64,000 nucleotides of DNA from Sinorhizobium glycinis (GCF_001651865.1 NZ_LPUX01000062.1:326501-390500); one strand, 5' to 3'. Shown: positions 8,745 through 20,222, numbered from the stretch's first letter. The notes: a model not told the origin generated them from the sequence alone. A program made the numbers and translations.

Positions 8745-9815
8745 ATGAAGGGCGGTCTTGCTACATCTGCTGTCCTCCACGCTCTGGTTCTGACCTGGGC
8801 GCTGGTGTCGCTTGGCAGCCCGGCCGAATTCGAGGTCGCGGATGTCGAGGCGCTGCCGGTCGACATCGTGCCGATCACGGACATGACCCAGATCCAGCAG
8901 GGCGACAAGAAGGCGCCGGCCAAGGAAAAGGCTTCGCCCGTCCCGACGAAAAAGCCGACGCCCGTCGAGAATGCCGAGAACATCGGCGACAACGACGTCG
9001 ACCTGAAGACGCCGCCGAAGCCTGAAAGCAAGCCTGTCGAGAACGAATCTGCGGCTGCTCCCGAAAAGACCGAGAAGGCGCCGCCGACACCCGATCCGGT
9101 GAAGGAGGAAATCCAGAAGGTCGAGGAGCCCAAGCCGGCGTCGGAACCCGCAACCGAAGTTGCAGCACTCCCGGAACCGAAGCAGGAAGTGAAGCCGGAA
9201 ACCAAACCGGAGCCGGCGCCCGCCGAGGAACAGCCGGCCGAGAACCCTGAGGCCGAGGCGTTGCCCGACAAGGTCCCGACCCCGCAGGTCAAGCCGAAGG
9301 TCGAAAAGCCGGCGCAGACGGCGAAGACGCCGGAGCGCAAGAAGGAAGAGACCAAGAAGGAACAGAAGAAGGCGTCCTCCCAGAAGGAGAGCGACTTCAA
9401 CGCCGACGAGATCGCGGCGCTGCTCAACAAGCAGGACTCCTCCGGTGGTGGAGCCAAGCGCTCGACGGAAGAGGCGGCGCTCGGCGGCAAGAAGACGACG
9501 AGCGGAAACACGCTTTCGCAGAGCGAAATGGATGCGCTGCGTGGCCAAATCCAGAACAATTGGTCGATTATTCCGGGGATGGCCGATGCGGCGGATGTCC
9601 GCATCAAGGTGACTTTCCAGCTCGATCCCAACGGAGAGTTGATCGGTGAGCCGGAAGTCGAAGCGACGGGCGGGTCGGACTCGGCGCGCCGGGCGCTCGC
9701 CAGCGGTGCGCGACGCGCCGTTCTGAAATCCGCTCCGTTCAAGGGATTGCCCGCCGACAAGTACGATTCGTGGAGCGAGGTGGTCGTCAACTTCGACCCA
9801 AGCTCAATGCTCTAG
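8745..9815 (+). CDS. tolA: TolA, periplasm-spanning link of the Tol-Pal system
   Basis: A 356-aa protein with one N-terminal membrane helix (about residues 5-24) and a long Pro/Lys/Glu-rich stretch (about residues 45-250). A C-terminal TonB/TolA-like domain (from about residue 265, QIQNNWSIIPGM to the end) contacts TolB/Pal. The low-complexity middle replaces the long alpha-helix of enterobacterial TolA, as is usual in alphaproteobacteria. A 736-aa open frame on the opposite strand over 7338-9548 is a shadow of the biased codon use here. Position after tolR and before tolB supports the call. Confidence 0.93.
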   Translation: MKGGLATSAVLHALVLTWALVSLGSPAEFEVADVEALPVDIVPITDMTQIQQGDKKAPAKEKASPVPTKKPTPVENAENIGDNDVDLKTPPKPESKPVENESAAAPEKTEKAPPTPDPVKEEIQKVEEPKPASEPATEVAALPEPKQEVKPETKPEPAPAEEQPAENPEAEALPDKVPTPQVKPKVEKPAQTAKTPERKKEETKKEQKKASSQKESDFNADEIAALLNKQDSSGGGAKRSTEEAALGGKKTTSGNTLSQSEMDALRGQIQNNWSIIPGMADAADVRIKVTFQLDPNGELIGEPEVEATGGSDSARRALASGARRAVLKSAPFKGLPADKYDSWSEVVVNFDPSSML

Positions 9816-9897
9816 ATAGGTTGGGGCGCGATGTGGACGGAAGACCGATCACAGATTTTCGCGCCCCGCCCCGAAAGATGAAAGGCTGAAAGGCTTT

Positions 9898-11205
9898 ATG
9901 GAAATGCTGAGACGCAATTTTCTCCGTCTTGTCACGCTGATGTTCGCGGGCGCACTCTTTGCCGCGCCGGCAAACGCAGTCGTGGAGATCGACATCAACA
10001 AGGGGAACGTCGAGCCCCTGCCCATCGCAGTGACCGACTTCCTGCAGGGCGAACTCGCCCAGAAGATCTCCGACGTGGTCGCCGCTGATCTCAAGCGCTC
10101 GGGGCTCTTCGCTCCGATCGACAAGGGCGCCTTCATCGAGAAGATCGCCAATCCGGACGCTGCCCCGCGCTTCGAGGACTGGAAGGTGATCAATGCACAG
10201 GCGCTGGTCATCGGCCGCGTCACCCAGGAAGGCGACGGCAGGCTGAAAGCGGAGTTCCGCCTGTGGGACACCTTCGCCGGACAGCAGATGCTCGGCCAGC
10301 AATTCTACACCCAGCCGGAAAACTGGCGTCGCGTCGCCCATATCATCGCCGATGCGATCTATGAGCGGATCACCGGCGAAAAGGGTTACTTCGACACGCG
10401 TATCGTCTATGTCGCCGAAAGCGGACCGAAGAATGCCCGCAAGCGCCAGCTCGCGATCATGGACCAGGACGGCTTCAACGCCCGCGCGCTCACCAATTCG
10501 AACGACATCGTGCTGACGCCGCGCTTCTCGCCGAACCGCCAGGAAATCACCTACATGTCCTTCGAGAACCAGCAGCCGCGCGTCTATCTGCTGCAGCTCG
10601 AGACCGGACAACGCGAAGTGGTCGGCAATTTCCCGGGCATGACCTTCGCACCACGCTTCTCGCCGGACGGGCAGCGGGTGATCATGAGCCTGCAGCAGGA
10701 GGGCAACGCCAACATCTATACGATGGACCTGCGCTCGCGCACCACGACGCGGCTGACCAACACCAATGCGATCGACACCTCTCCGTCCTATTCTCCGGAC
10801 GGCGCACGGGTCGTCTTCGAGAGCGACCGCGGCGGCAAGCAGCAGCTCTATGTCATGGGTGCCGACGGCTCCGGCCAGACACGCATTTCCTTCGGCGACG
10901 GTTCCTACTCGACGCCGGTCTGGTCTCCGCGCGGTGACCTCATCGCGTTCACCAAGCAGTCGGGCGGCAAGTTCTCGATCGGCGTAATGAAGCCGGACGG
11001 CTCTGGTGAGCGCATTCTCACCACCGGCTTCCACAACGAGGGACCGACCTGGGCGCCGAACGGCCGCGTGCTGATGTTCTTCCGCCAGAATGCCGGTGCC
11101 GGTGGGCCGCAGCTCTATTCGATCGATCTGACGGGCTACAACGAACAGCAAATCCAGACCCAGGGCTTCGCTTCCGATCCGGCCTGGTCGCCGTTGATGG
11201 AATGA
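9898..11205 (+). CDS. tolB: Periplasmic beta-propeller protein TolB
   Basis: A 435-aa secreted protein. The signal peptide covers about residues 1-27, ending APANA. An N-terminal alpha/beta domain is followed by a six-bladed propeller with repeated motifs such as [24 protein letters not shown] and [10 protein letters not shown]. TolB binds Pal and TolA in the periplasm. It ends 182 bp before pal, which seems to have its own promoter region. Confidence 0.96.
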   Translation: MEMLRRNFLRLVTLMFAGALFAAPANAVVEIDINKGNVEPLPIAVTDFLQGELAQKISDVVAADLKRSGLFAPIDKGAFIEKIANPDAAPRFEDWKVINAQALVIGRVTQEGDGRLKAEFRLWDTFAGQQMLGQQFYTQPENWRRVAHIIADAIYERITGEKGYFDTRIVYVAESGPKNARKRQLAIMDQDGFNARALTNSNDIVLTPRFSPNRQEITYMSFENQQPRVYLLQLETGQREVVGNFPGMTFAPRFSPDGQRVIMSLQQEGNANIYTMDLRSRTTTRLTNTNAIDTSPSYSPDGARVVFESDRGGKQQLYVMGADGSGQTRISFGDGSYSTPVWSPRGDLIAFTKQSGGKFSIGVMKPDGSGERILTTGFHNEGPTWAPNGRVLMFFRQNAGAGGPQLYSIDLTGYNEQQIQTQGFASDPAWSPLME

Positions 11206-11312
11206 TGTCCACAGGTGCGGCGGGAAATGCGGCCGAAGTGCCGCTTTCTCGCCGCAAAGTGCTGTTGTAGCAGGCCCTCCGTCGCAGATTGTCGATTTGT
11301 TAACCATACCTG

Positions 11313-11327
11313 TTGAAAAGCAATTAA
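11313..11327. promoter_or_regulatory. Candidate CtrA-type site upstream of pal
   Basis: TTGA-N7-TTAA, one mismatch from the TTAA-N7-TTAA consensus of CtrA, followed by CC; a GTTAACCAT sequence lies just upstream (about 11299-11307). It is 61 bp before the pal ATG. It is a sequence match only; the AT-rich setting makes a chance match possible. Confidence 0.35.
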
Positions 11328-11387
11328 CCGCTTCCGGTTACAGTCTGGCAACCGTGAATTCAGACACTTCTCAAGGAGACCCGGCCC

Positions 11388-11918
11388 ATGAGCCGAATTG
11401 ACGCCCCGGCAGCAAGCCGCATGCAGACCATCGCCCGCAATCCCGTCATGCTCGCCCTCGTCATGACACTTGCCGTTGCCGGCTGCGCTTCCAAGAAGAA
11501 CCTGCCGAACGATGCCGCCGGCCTCGGCCTTGGCGCAGGCGCTGCGACGCCCGGCTCGCAGCAGGACTTCACCGTCAATGTCGGCGACCGCATCTTCTTC
11601 GATACCGACTCGAGCTCGATCCGTGCCGATGCGCAGGCGACACTCGCCCGTCAGGCCCAGTGGCTGGCGAAGTATCCGAACTATGCCATCACCATCGAAG
11701 GCCACGCCGACGAGCGCGGTACCCGCGAATATAACCTGGCGCTCGGCGCCCGCCGTGCTGCGGCAACCCGCGAGTTTCTTGCAGGCCAAGGCGTTCCGGC
11801 AAACCGCATGCGCACGATCTCCTACGGCAAGGAAAAGCCGGTTGCCGTCTGCGACGACATTTCGTGCTGGTCGCAGAACCGCCGCGCCGTTACCGTTCTC
11901 GGCGGCGCCGGAAGCTGA
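11388..11918 (+). CDS. pal: Peptidoglycan-associated outer-membrane lipoprotein Pal
   Basis: A 176-aa lipoprotein. The lipobox LAVAGC places the lipidated cysteine near residue 30. An OmpA-like peptidoglycan-binding domain follows, with TIEGHADERGTREYNLALG and the conserved Asp/Arg that hold diaminopimelate. A good AAGGAG site precedes the ATG at 11388. It is the final effector of the Tol-Pal system, tying outer membrane to the wall at the septum. A strong terminator follows within 60 bp, separating it from cpoB. Confidence 0.96.
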   Translation: MSRIDAPAASRMQTIARNPVMLALVMTLAVAGCASKKNLPNDAAGLGLGAGAATPGSQQDFTVNVGDRIFFDTDSSSIRADAQATLARQAQWLAKYPNYAITIEGHADERGTREYNLALGARRAAATREFLAGQGVPANRMRTISYGKEKPVAVCDDISCWSQNRRAVTVLGGAGS

Positions 11919-11948
11919 TAGGCGAACCATTTAAGATGGAATTTGGAG

Positions 11949-11977
11949 GGGCGGCCGTGGGCCGCCCTTTCTTTTTT
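11949..11977 (+). terminator. Rho-independent terminator after pal
   Basis: An 8-bp GC stem (GGGCGGCC at 11949-11956 with GGCCGCCC at 11960-11967, loop GTG) is followed by a T-rich run to 11977. Confidence 0.85.
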
Positions 11978-12111
11978 ACCACACTTTGGCCGAACTCCGT
12001 TGCTTTTTCACAGCAATTGGAAAACTGTGCGGCACTCGCCCTATGGAATCGTCGGATGTACTGCGGAGCGCGATCCGGGGTGGGAGCAATCTATCGAACA
12101 GGACAAATGAG

Positions 12112-13134
12112 ATGAAGAAATTTGTCGTGGCAGGGCTGATTGGTCTTGCGGCCCTTGCGGGTCTCGGCCAAACGGCGAATGCCATGCCGCTCTCGGGGCT
12201 GCTGGCCCGCGCGACCCATGCCGATGCTGCCAGCAAGAGCGATCTGCCGGTGGTGAAGGTGCAATCGGCCGATGTCGGCAGGATTGGCCAACTCGAGGAA
12301 CAGATCCGCTCGCTCAACGGGCGTATCGAGGAAATGAGCTTCCAGCTCTTGCAGATGCAGGAGCAGATCCGGAAGTTCCAGGAGGACAACGAGTTCCGCT
12401 TCCAGGACCTTGAAAGCGGCAAGTCCTCCTCCAGGAAAAGCGGCGCACTTAAAACGCCGAAGTCCAGCGACCAGGCGTCCGTCACCCCCGAGGTGACGGA
12501 TAGCCCGACGACGGCTCCGGCGGACGGCACGAACATGGCCGGGGCCGATCCGAATGCGACGGGCGCTGCACCGCCGCCAAGTACGCTCGGCCAGATCGTC
12601 TTCGACGAGAACGGCAATCCGATTTCTACGACCACGGAGACTGAGCCAGGCGCCAACGCCACGCTTCCCGGCGTGGATGCAGGGATCACCGATCAAGGCA
12701 ATACGGGCCTCAACGCCAATCCCGGAAGCGAGCAGCAAACGGCTTCCCTCGGCGATCCGGGAGATCTCTACCAGTCCGGCTATGGCCATGTTCTTTCCGG
12801 CGACTACGGAACGGCCGAGCAGGAATTCCGCGACTATCTCGACGCCTTCCCGGAGGGCGACCAGGCGGCCGATGCAAGCTTCTGGATGGGTGAAGCGCAA
12901 TATTCCCAGGGCAAATACAGCGACGCCGCCAAGACCTTCCTGAACGCGCACCAGACCTATGGCAAGTCGCCGAAGGCGCCGGAGATGCTGCTCAAGCTCG
13001 GCATGTCGCTCGGTGCTCTCGACAACAAGGAAACCGCCTGCGCCACCCTGCGCGAGGTGAACAAGCGTTATCCCAAGGCATCGGCCGCGGTTAAGGCGAA
13101 GGTGACGAGCGAGCAGAGCCGCTTTGGCTGCTGA
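12112..13134 (+). CDS. cpoB: Cell division coordinator CpoB (YbgF)
   Basis: A 340-aa periplasmic protein. The signal peptide (about residues 1-25, ending TANAMP) starts at the ATG at 12112, which I prefer to an upstream frame opening at 11986. A coiled coil follows (about residues 58-100, QLEEQIRSLNGRIEEM), then a low-complexity Thr/Pro/Gly linker, then C-terminal tetratricopeptide repeats (LYQSGYGHVLSGDYGTAEQEF style) up to the end. CpoB links Tol-Pal to peptidoglycan synthesis in other proteobacteria. It ends 10 bp before tilS. Confidence 0.9.
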   Translation: MKKFVVAGLIGLAALAGLGQTANAMPLSGLLARATHADAASKSDLPVVKVQSADVGRIGQLEEQIRSLNGRIEEMSFQLLQMQEQIRKFQEDNEFRFQDLESGKSSSRKSGALKTPKSSDQASVTPEVTDSPTTAPADGTNMAGADPNATGAAPPPSTLGQIVFDENGNPISTTTETEPGANATLPGVDAGITDQGNTGLNANPGSEQQTASLGDPGDLYQSGYGHVLSGDYGTAEQEFRDYLDAFPEGDQAADASFWMGEAQYSQGKYSDAAKTFLNAHQTYGKSPKAPEMLLKLGMSLGALDNKETACATLREVNKRYPKASAAVKAKVTSEQSRFGC

Positions 13135-13144
13135 GGCCGCCCCC

Positions 13145-14479
13145 ATGCCAGAAGCCGTCATCGCTGCGGCAACACGTTTTCTCAAATCCTTTGCAAGGCC
13201 CGGCCGGATTCTCGTTGCCATCTCCGGGGGCAGCGACTCCAAGGGGCTCCTTGTCGCTCTTCACGCGGCGCTCGGAACAGCCGAATTCAACGAATTCTCG
13301 CTCGTCGCCTGCACGATCGATCACGCCTTGAGGCCGGAGTCCGCGGACGAGGCCGCGGCCGTTGGTGCATTTTGCGCCGCGCTTGGCATTCCCCACTTGA
13401 TCGGTCATTGGCAGGGCGACAAACCGCTCGCGGGCATTCAGGCAGCGGCCCGCCGCAAGCGCTACGACTTGCTGGCCGAAGCAGCGGCTACTTTCGGTGC
13501 CGACTGTATCGTCACCGGCCACACGCGCGACGATCAACACGAGACGATCGCCATGCGCGAGACCCGTGATGAGGGGCAGGGCCCAGGCAGAGCGGGGATG
13601 GCGGCAGCCATGCTCTACGGACGCCGCGTCTGGGTCTTGCGACCCTTCCTAGAGGTGCGACGGGCCGATATACGTCTCTTTCTGGAAGCGCGCGGCATTG
13701 GCTGGCTCGACGATCCAAGCAATGAAAATCCTCTGTTCGAGCGGGCCCGGGTGCGCGCCGGCCTCGCGAGCTCGGGCTATGCGCCGAGCTTTGATCGGGG
13801 CGGGCGAGAACGTGCCGCTTCCTCGGCAAGGGCGGCTGCCTTGTTGGGAGGCCATCTGCGTGTTCACGAGGGCCTCGTCGCCGAGGTCGCGCCGGCGCAG
13901 GCCGGACGGATGGACGATCCCGACTGGCGCCGCGCCTTGATGAGCGTCAGCGCGGTCATCGGCGGCCGTGAGCGCCTGCCGGGGCGCGCAACGATCGAGC
14001 GCCTGTCAGGCTTTCTGCAATCCGGCGAGGCAGGGCGCATGACGGCAGGCCGCGTTGTCTTCGACCGGCGCCGAAGCGGTCTCTACCTCTATCGGGAGCC
14101 GCGCAATCTGCCGGTTCTGAGAATTGGCGCAGGCGAGACCGGCACCTGGGATGGCCGTTTCAACATCACGAGCATCGGCACCGCCCTGACGATCGGTGCA
14201 GAGGCCGAGGGCGGGTCGTGGCGGCAGAGGCTTATTGCCGCAGGCCTGCCTCAGGGGGTTGCCAAAAGGGCTTCGTTGGTGGCACCTCGCATCGCGCCAG
14301 CGGACGCCAGCTTCAGCCCCGTCGCCGCAGAGGCCAAGGTCGAATGCCGGATCGGCCCATACGACACCTTTTTGCCGGGTTTCGACACGAGCATGGCGGA
14401 CGTGGTCGCCCTGTTGTTTGGTCGCGACAGATACCCCGCACCGCCGGTTGATGATGTTTTGACAGAAATGGCAGGGTAA
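13145..14479 (+). CDS. tilS: tRNA(Ile)-lysidine synthetase TilS
   Basis: A 444-aa N-type ATP pyrophosphatase that converts C34 of tRNA-Ile(CAU) to lysidine so that it reads AUA instead of AUG. The PP-loop SGGSDS is at residues 27-32. The ATG at 13145 has a GAGG site 8 bp upstream; a TTG at 13124, inside cpoB, is the alternative. The C-terminal half is less conserved, as usual. The gene precedes ftsH, a common arrangement in bacteria. Confidence 0.92.
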   Translation: MPEAVIAAATRFLKSFARPGRILVAISGGSDSKGLLVALHAALGTAEFNEFSLVACTIDHALRPESADEAAAVGAFCAALGIPHLIGHWQGDKPLAGIQAAARRKRYDLLAEAAATFGADCIVTGHTRDDQHETIAMRETRDEGQGPGRAGMAAAMLYGRRVWVLRPFLEVRRADIRLFLEARGIGWLDDPSNENPLFERARVRAGLASSGYAPSFDRGGRERAASSARAAALLGGHLRVHEGLVAEVAPAQAGRMDDPDWRRALMSVSAVIGGRERLPGRATIERLSGFLQSGEAGRMTAGRVVFDRRRSGLYLYREPRNLPVLRIGAGETGTWDGRFNITSIGTALTIGAEAEGGSWRQRLIAAGLPQGVAKRASLVAPRIAPADASFSPVAAEAKVECRIGPYDTFLPGFDTSMADVVALLFGRDRYPAPPVDDVLTEMAG

Positions 14480-14492
14480 CCGGCGGTTTTCC

Positions 14493-14521
14493 TTGGCAAG
14501 GCGTTGCCGGAACCCTATGTT
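14493..14521 (+). promoter_or_regulatory. Candidate sigma-70 promoter for ftsH
   Basis: TTGGCA (14493-14498), a 17-bp spacer, and TATGTT (14516-14521), about 58 bp before the ftsH ATG. This lies just after the tilS stop, so ftsH may be expressed apart from the genes upstream. Confidence 0.45.
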
Positions 14522-14578
14522 AAGGAGCATACAGCAGTCCGGCGAAAGCTCGGGCTGTCACAGGTTCCGGGGAGTTCG

Positions 14579-16516
<1,938 letters not shown>

Positions 16517-16550
16517 CCGCAGCCGGTGGCAAACAGGCCATGACATCAAG

Positions 16551-16582
16551 GCCGCCGCTTCCGAAAGGAGCGGCGGTTTTTT
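16551..16582 (+). terminator. Rho-independent terminator after ftsH
   Basis: CCGCCGCT (16552-16559) pairs with AGCGGCGG (16569-16576) around a 9-nt loop, followed by six T residues. Confidence 0.85.
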
Positions 16583-16885
16583 GCTGCGTGAGGTCATCGC
16601 GATTCACAGCGCGCTTGGTAACGCGCTGTAATGATTTCTGATGATAGTGTTGCTGCTGTTTGTTGTGCATTTGTGCCAAGGATGGCGCAAAGCCGCCCCA
16701 TTTACCGGTATCACCGGAAGGGGCGTAGTATAATTGAAGCGAGCGGCGAAAGCTTGACCGGGTTCCAGCCCCGCGCTGGACAAGGCCTGTAGGCGAGGTC
16801 CGGGGACATGAAGACCAGTCGTGGAACACGCAATCAGACGCGGCCGGCAAGACAAATCCTGCCAAAGCAGGACGATGGAGTTCTT

Positions 16886-18238
16886 ATGAAGCGCAAGTAT
16901 TTTGGCACCGACGGTATTCGAGGCCAATCCAATATATTCCCGATGACCGCGGATCTCGCCATGCGTGTCGGCGTTGCGGTCGGAACCATTTTCCGCAACG
17001 GAGCACACCGGCATCGCGTGGTGATCGGCAAGGACACACGCCTTTCGGGCTACATGCTCGAAAACGCCATGGTAGCCGGCTTCACGGCCGCCGGTCTCGA
17101 TGTCTTCCTGCTCGGCCCGATCCCGACACCGGGCGTCGCCATGCTGACCCGGTCGCTCCGGGCCGACATCGGCGTGATGATCTCCGCGTCACATAATCCT
17201 TTCCGCGACAACGGCATCAAGCTGTTCGGGCCGGACGGCTACAAACTCTCCGACGACATCGAGGAAAAGATCGAGGAACTCATCGACCAGGACATGTCCG
17301 GGCAACTCGCCAAGCCGGAGGACATCGGCCGCGCCAAGCGCGTCGACGGCGACATCTACCGCTATATCGAGCAGGCGAAGCGCACGCTGCCGCGCGACGT
17401 CACGCTGAAGGGCCTCAGGATCGCCATCGATTGCGCGAACGGTGCGGCCTACAAGGTCGCGCCATCGGCCCTCTGGGAACTCGGCGCCGAAGTGGTGACG
17501 ATCGGCACAGAGCCGAACGGCGTCAACATCAACCTCGAATGCGGATCGACGCATCCGGAGGCCCTTCAGAAGAAGGTTCACGAGGTGAGGGCGGACATCG
17601 GTATCGCGCTCGACGGCGATGCCGACCGGGTGCTGATCGTCGACGAAAAAGGAACGGTGATCGATGGCGACCAGTTGATGGCGGTGATCGCCGACAGCTG
17701 GGCGGCCGACGGCATGCTCAAGGGCGGCGGTGTTGCCGCCACCGTGATGTCGAACCTCGGTCTCGAGCGCTACCTGCAGGCGCGCCGGCTGAAGCTCCAC
17801 CGCACAAAGGTCGGGGACCGCTATGTGGTCGAGCAGATGCGGCAGGATGGCCTGAATGTCGGTGGCGAGCAGTCCGGCCATATCGTGCTTTCCGATTTCG
17901 GCACGACGGGCGATGGCCTCGTGGCAGCCCTGCAGATCCTCGCCGTCGTCAAACGGCAGGGAAAGGCGGTGAGCGAGGTTTGCCGATGCTTCGACCCAGT
18001 GCCGCAGGTCTTGAAGAATGTGCGCGTGTCGGCGGGCAAACCGCTGGAACACGAGGCGGTGCGCCAGGCGATCGCCGACGCCGAGGCGGAGCTCGCCAAG
18101 AGCGGCCGGCTGTTGATCCGCCCCTCGGGCACCGAGCCGCTGATCCGCGTGATGGCGGAAGGCGACGACCGCAGCAAGGTCGAGCGCATCGTCGATGAAC
18201 TGGTCAACGTGATAGGCAGCGTGCGCAACGCCGCCTAG
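16886..18238 (+). CDS. glmM: Phosphoglucosamine mutase GlmM
   Basis: A 450-aa alpha-D-phosphohexomutase that converts glucosamine-6-phosphate to glucosamine-1-phosphate for UDP-GlcNAc, feeding wall and lipid A synthesis. It starts [12 protein letters not shown], has the phosphoserine loop ISASHNPF, the metal loop DGDADR and the phosphate-binding [11 protein letters not shown] near the C-terminus. The ATG at 16886 is chosen because homologs begin [10 protein letters not shown]; a frame from 16808 would add 26 residues not seen in the family. Confidence 0.96.
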   Translation: MKRKYFGTDGIRGQSNIFPMTADLAMRVGVAVGTIFRNGAHRHRVVIGKDTRLSGYMLENAMVAGFTAAGLDVFLLGPIPTPGVAMLTRSLRADIGVMISASHNPFRDNGIKLFGPDGYKLSDDIEEKIEELIDQDMSGQLAKPEDIGRAKRVDGDIYRYIEQAKRTLPRDVTLKGLRIAIDCANGAAYKVAPSALWELGAEVVTIGTEPNGVNINLECGSTHPEALQKKVHEVRADIGIALDGDADRVLIVDEKGTVIDGDQLMAVIADSWAADGMLKGGGVAATVMSNLGLERYLQARRLKLHRTKVGDRYVVEQMRQDGLNVGGEQSGHIVLSDFGTTGDGLVAALQILAVVKRQGKAVSEVCRCFDPVPQVLKNVRVSAGKPLEHEAVRQAIADAEAELAKSGRLLIRPSGTEPLIRVMAEGDDRSKVERIVDELVNVIGSVRNAA

Positions 18239-18268
18239 AGTCTTCGGACAGCTACATTGCATTTCGGG

Positions 18269-18292
18269 GGCCGGCATCACTGCCGGCCTTTT
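18269..18292 (+). terminator. Rho-independent terminator after glmM
   Basis: GGCCGGCA (18269-18276), loop TCAC, TGCCGGCC (18281-18288), then TTTT. Confidence 0.8.
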
Positions 18293-18338
18293 GTCTATGG
18301 CGCGCTAGAATCTTAATAAACGAAGTAAATTTCTATAC

Positions 18339-18353
18339 TTAATCCAATATTAA
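18339..18353. promoter_or_regulatory. Perfect CtrA-type box upstream of the first omp gene
   Basis: TTAA (18339-18342), 7 bp, TTAA (18350-18353) followed by CC, the full CtrA consensus, about 90 bp before the omp ATG at 18443. A GAATC (CcrM) site lies at 18308-18312. The surrounding stretch is AT-rich for this genome, as promoters are. Confidence 0.6.
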
Positions 18354-18442
18354 CCGAGCTGTGCGAGTTTTGGTTGCAACAGAGGTTGCATGGTCTGTCC
18401 GGTGGAACTACCGGCGCCGAAAGACTATTCGCGGAGCATGTC

Positions 18443-19207
18443 ATGAGGAAGTCCTTGATTGCGGTTGTGGCTGCATGGCTGGGCGGCACGCCCGCGTTGG
18501 CCGCCGACCTTTACGTTGAAGATCCTGTGGATCCGGCGCCTGTCGTCGTAGGTGGATTGTATCTGCGCGGGCACCTCGGCATGAGCAATCAGCGGCTCGG
18601 CAGCCTGGACCATGAGCTGTTCGACGTGGTTGCGGTTCATGAATTTCTGGATGATGGCGGCTTCGACAGCGCGCCGCTGGCCGGCGTCGGCATCGGTTAC
18701 CAGTTCAATGACTGGCTGCGTCTCGACGGCATCGTCGAATATCGCGGCAAGGCCGATTTCACCGCCCTCGACCGCTATGACGGCGACGGTGACGGCGTGT
18801 TTGATGGCACCAACGATTATGACGGCGCCAAGTCGGAGTGGCTGTTGATGGCCAACGCCTATGTCGATATCGGCGATTGGTACGGCGTCAAACCCTATGT
18901 CGGAGCCGGCATCGGCGCATCGCGCAACACAATCTCGGGCTTCCGCGACATCAACGTTCCGACGCAGAGCGTCGCCTATGCCGACGAGGATCCGACCTGG
19001 AACTTTGCCTGGGCGTTGCATGCCGGCGTCGCCTACCAGGCCACCGAGCGCCTGGCGATCGATTTCGGCTACAGCTACGTCGACCTCGGTGACGCGAAGA
19101 CCGGCAACATCCGCACCTATGACGGGGCTACCGTCAATGCTCCGATGCATTTCAAAGACATCACGTCACACGATTTCAAGCTCGGCATGCGCTACGCGCT
19201 GCAGTGA
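18443..19207 (+). CDS. Omp25/RopB-like outer-membrane beta-barrel protein
   Basis: A 254-aa protein with a signal peptide (about residues 1-21, ending ALAAD) and an eight-strand barrel pattern of alternating hydrophobic residues (YVDIGDWYGVKPYVGAGIG, LAIDFGYSYVDLGD). It ends YALQ, not the usual terminal aromatic. An Asp-rich loop DGDGDGVFDG near residue 115 resembles calcium-binding loops. The start at 18443 is set by the signal peptide. A perfect CtrA box lies upstream and a terminator downstream, so it is a single-gene unit. It resembles rhizobial and Brucella Omp25-type surface proteins; the exact function is unknown. Confidence 0.8.
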   Translation: MRKSLIAVVAAWLGGTPALAADLYVEDPVDPAPVVVGGLYLRGHLGMSNQRLGSLDHELFDVVAVHEFLDDGGFDSAPLAGVGIGYQFNDWLRLDGIVEYRGKADFTALDRYDGDGDGVFDGTNDYDGAKSEWLLMANAYVDIGDWYGVKPYVGAGIGASRNTISGFRDINVPTQSVAYADEDPTWNFAWALHAGVAYQATERLAIDFGYSYVDLGDAKTGNIRTYDGATVNAPMHFKDITSHDFKLGMRYALQ

Positions 19208-19231
19208 TTGGCGTTCGACGAAGCGCGCTTC

Positions 19232-19260
19232 AAAGGGCCGCATTCGCGGCCCTTTCGTTT
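19232..19260 (+). terminator. Terminator after the first omp gene
   Basis: AAAGGGCCGC (19232-19241) pairs with GCGGCCCTTT (19246-19255) around ATTC, followed by a T-rich tail. Confidence 0.8.
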
Positions 19261-19293
19261 TGTGCACGGAATGCAATCGGTTAACAAACATGC

Positions 19294-19308
19294 TTAACCG
19301 CCGGTTAA
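19294..19308. promoter_or_regulatory. Perfect CtrA-type box upstream of the second omp gene
   Basis: TTAA-N7-TTAA with a fully palindromic centre (TTAACCGCCGGTTAA), 78 bp before the ATG at 19386. Two more GTTAAC sequences lie within 50 bp (19280-19285 and 19325-19330). Confidence 0.6.
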
Positions 19309-19385
19309 CTTGTGCCTGCCAATAGTTAACGAGAACCGCCGCGAGGCCTTTCGGGTGGCGTTGACGACTGGCGAGGGCATGCGAC

Positions 19386-20222
19386 ATGAATTGGCGGAAC
19401 GGGATTTGCGGCATCGTTCTCGGCGCTGGCCTGTTCTTGCCCGGCTTCGCCTTGGCGAATGACGAAGATCTGCTCGACGCGCCGGAGATCACGATCTCCA
19501 CCGAGAAGGAAGATGGCGGTCGCTTTTATCTGCGCGGCGACGTCGGCTATGCAGGCTGGGCCGGCGAAGGCGATCCCTTCTATCGCAACTTCGACAGCGG
19601 CACCGGCGGCTACAGCAATGTTCCGTTCGACAACGCTCGTTTCGACAAGCGGGCCTCCGGGACGATCGGCCTCGGGTTTCAGTTTACAGACGTATTCCGT
19701 GCCGACCTGACGGCGGAATATTTCGAGGGCCGCTTCGATGGCTCGTCGCTTTCGGCGGCGCCTTGCGCCGGCGAGGGGGCAGGCACGTCCTGCGCCTTCT
19801 CGCACAGGGCCAATTTTTCCGCTCTCGGGCTGATGGCGAACGGCTATGTCGACCTGGCGACGCTCGCCGGTTTCACGCCCTATGTCGGCGCCGGCATCGG
19901 CGCCACCCATATCGATTGGAAGACTGTCCGCGAAACCTCGGCCTGTATTGCGGGCGGCGGCGCCTGTTCCGGGGCGGGGGGCGGGAACTCCTATGAGGGC
20001 CGCGACACTTGGCGTTTCACCTATGCGGTGATGGCGGGTGTCTCCTACGATGTCACCGATCGGCTGAAGTTCGATATCGGCTATCGCTATTCACGCATCG
20101 CCGACGGCGACATGTTCGGCTTCGGCGCCGAGGCCCTTGCCGGTGCGAGCGGCGCCAAGGGCTACGACGATGGCCTCTCCCGCCACGAAATCCGCGCGGG
20201 CTTCCGCTTCGCTCTGTGGTGA
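19386..20222 (+). CDS. Omp25/RopB-like outer-membrane beta-barrel protein (second copy)
   Basis: A 278-aa secreted barrel protein with a signal peptide ending near FALA (about residue 22) and strands such as FYLRGDVGYAGWAG and FTPYVGAGIGATHIDWK. It ends with RFALW, a proper C-terminal aromatic for BAM-dependent insertion. It contains four cysteines in two extracellular-loop segments (PCAGEGAGTSC and SACIAGGGAC), which could form periplasm-oxidised disulfides. It is related in plan to the gene just upstream but clearly diverged. A CtrA box precedes it, so both omp genes may share control. Confidence 0.8.
   Translation: MNWRNGICGIVLGAGLFLPGFALANDEDLLDAPEITISTEKEDGGRFYLRGDVGYAGWAGEGDPFYRNFDSGTGGYSNVPFDNARFDKRASGTIGLGFQFTDVFRADLTAEYFEGRFDGSSLSAAPCAGEGAGTSCAFSHRANFSALGLMANGYVDLATLAGFTPYVGAGIGATHIDWKTVRETSACIAGGGACSGAGGGNSYEGRDTWRFTYAVMAGVSYDVTDRLKFDIGYRYSRIADGDMFGFGAEALAGASGAKGYDDGLSRHEIRAGFRFALW

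Noticed and set aside
7338..9548. 736-aa open frame on the minus strand over tolQRA
   Set aside because: It mirrors the codon bias of tolQ/tolR/tolA, has no ribosome site or family pattern, and is rich in Arg and Leu as antisense frames in high-GC genomes are.
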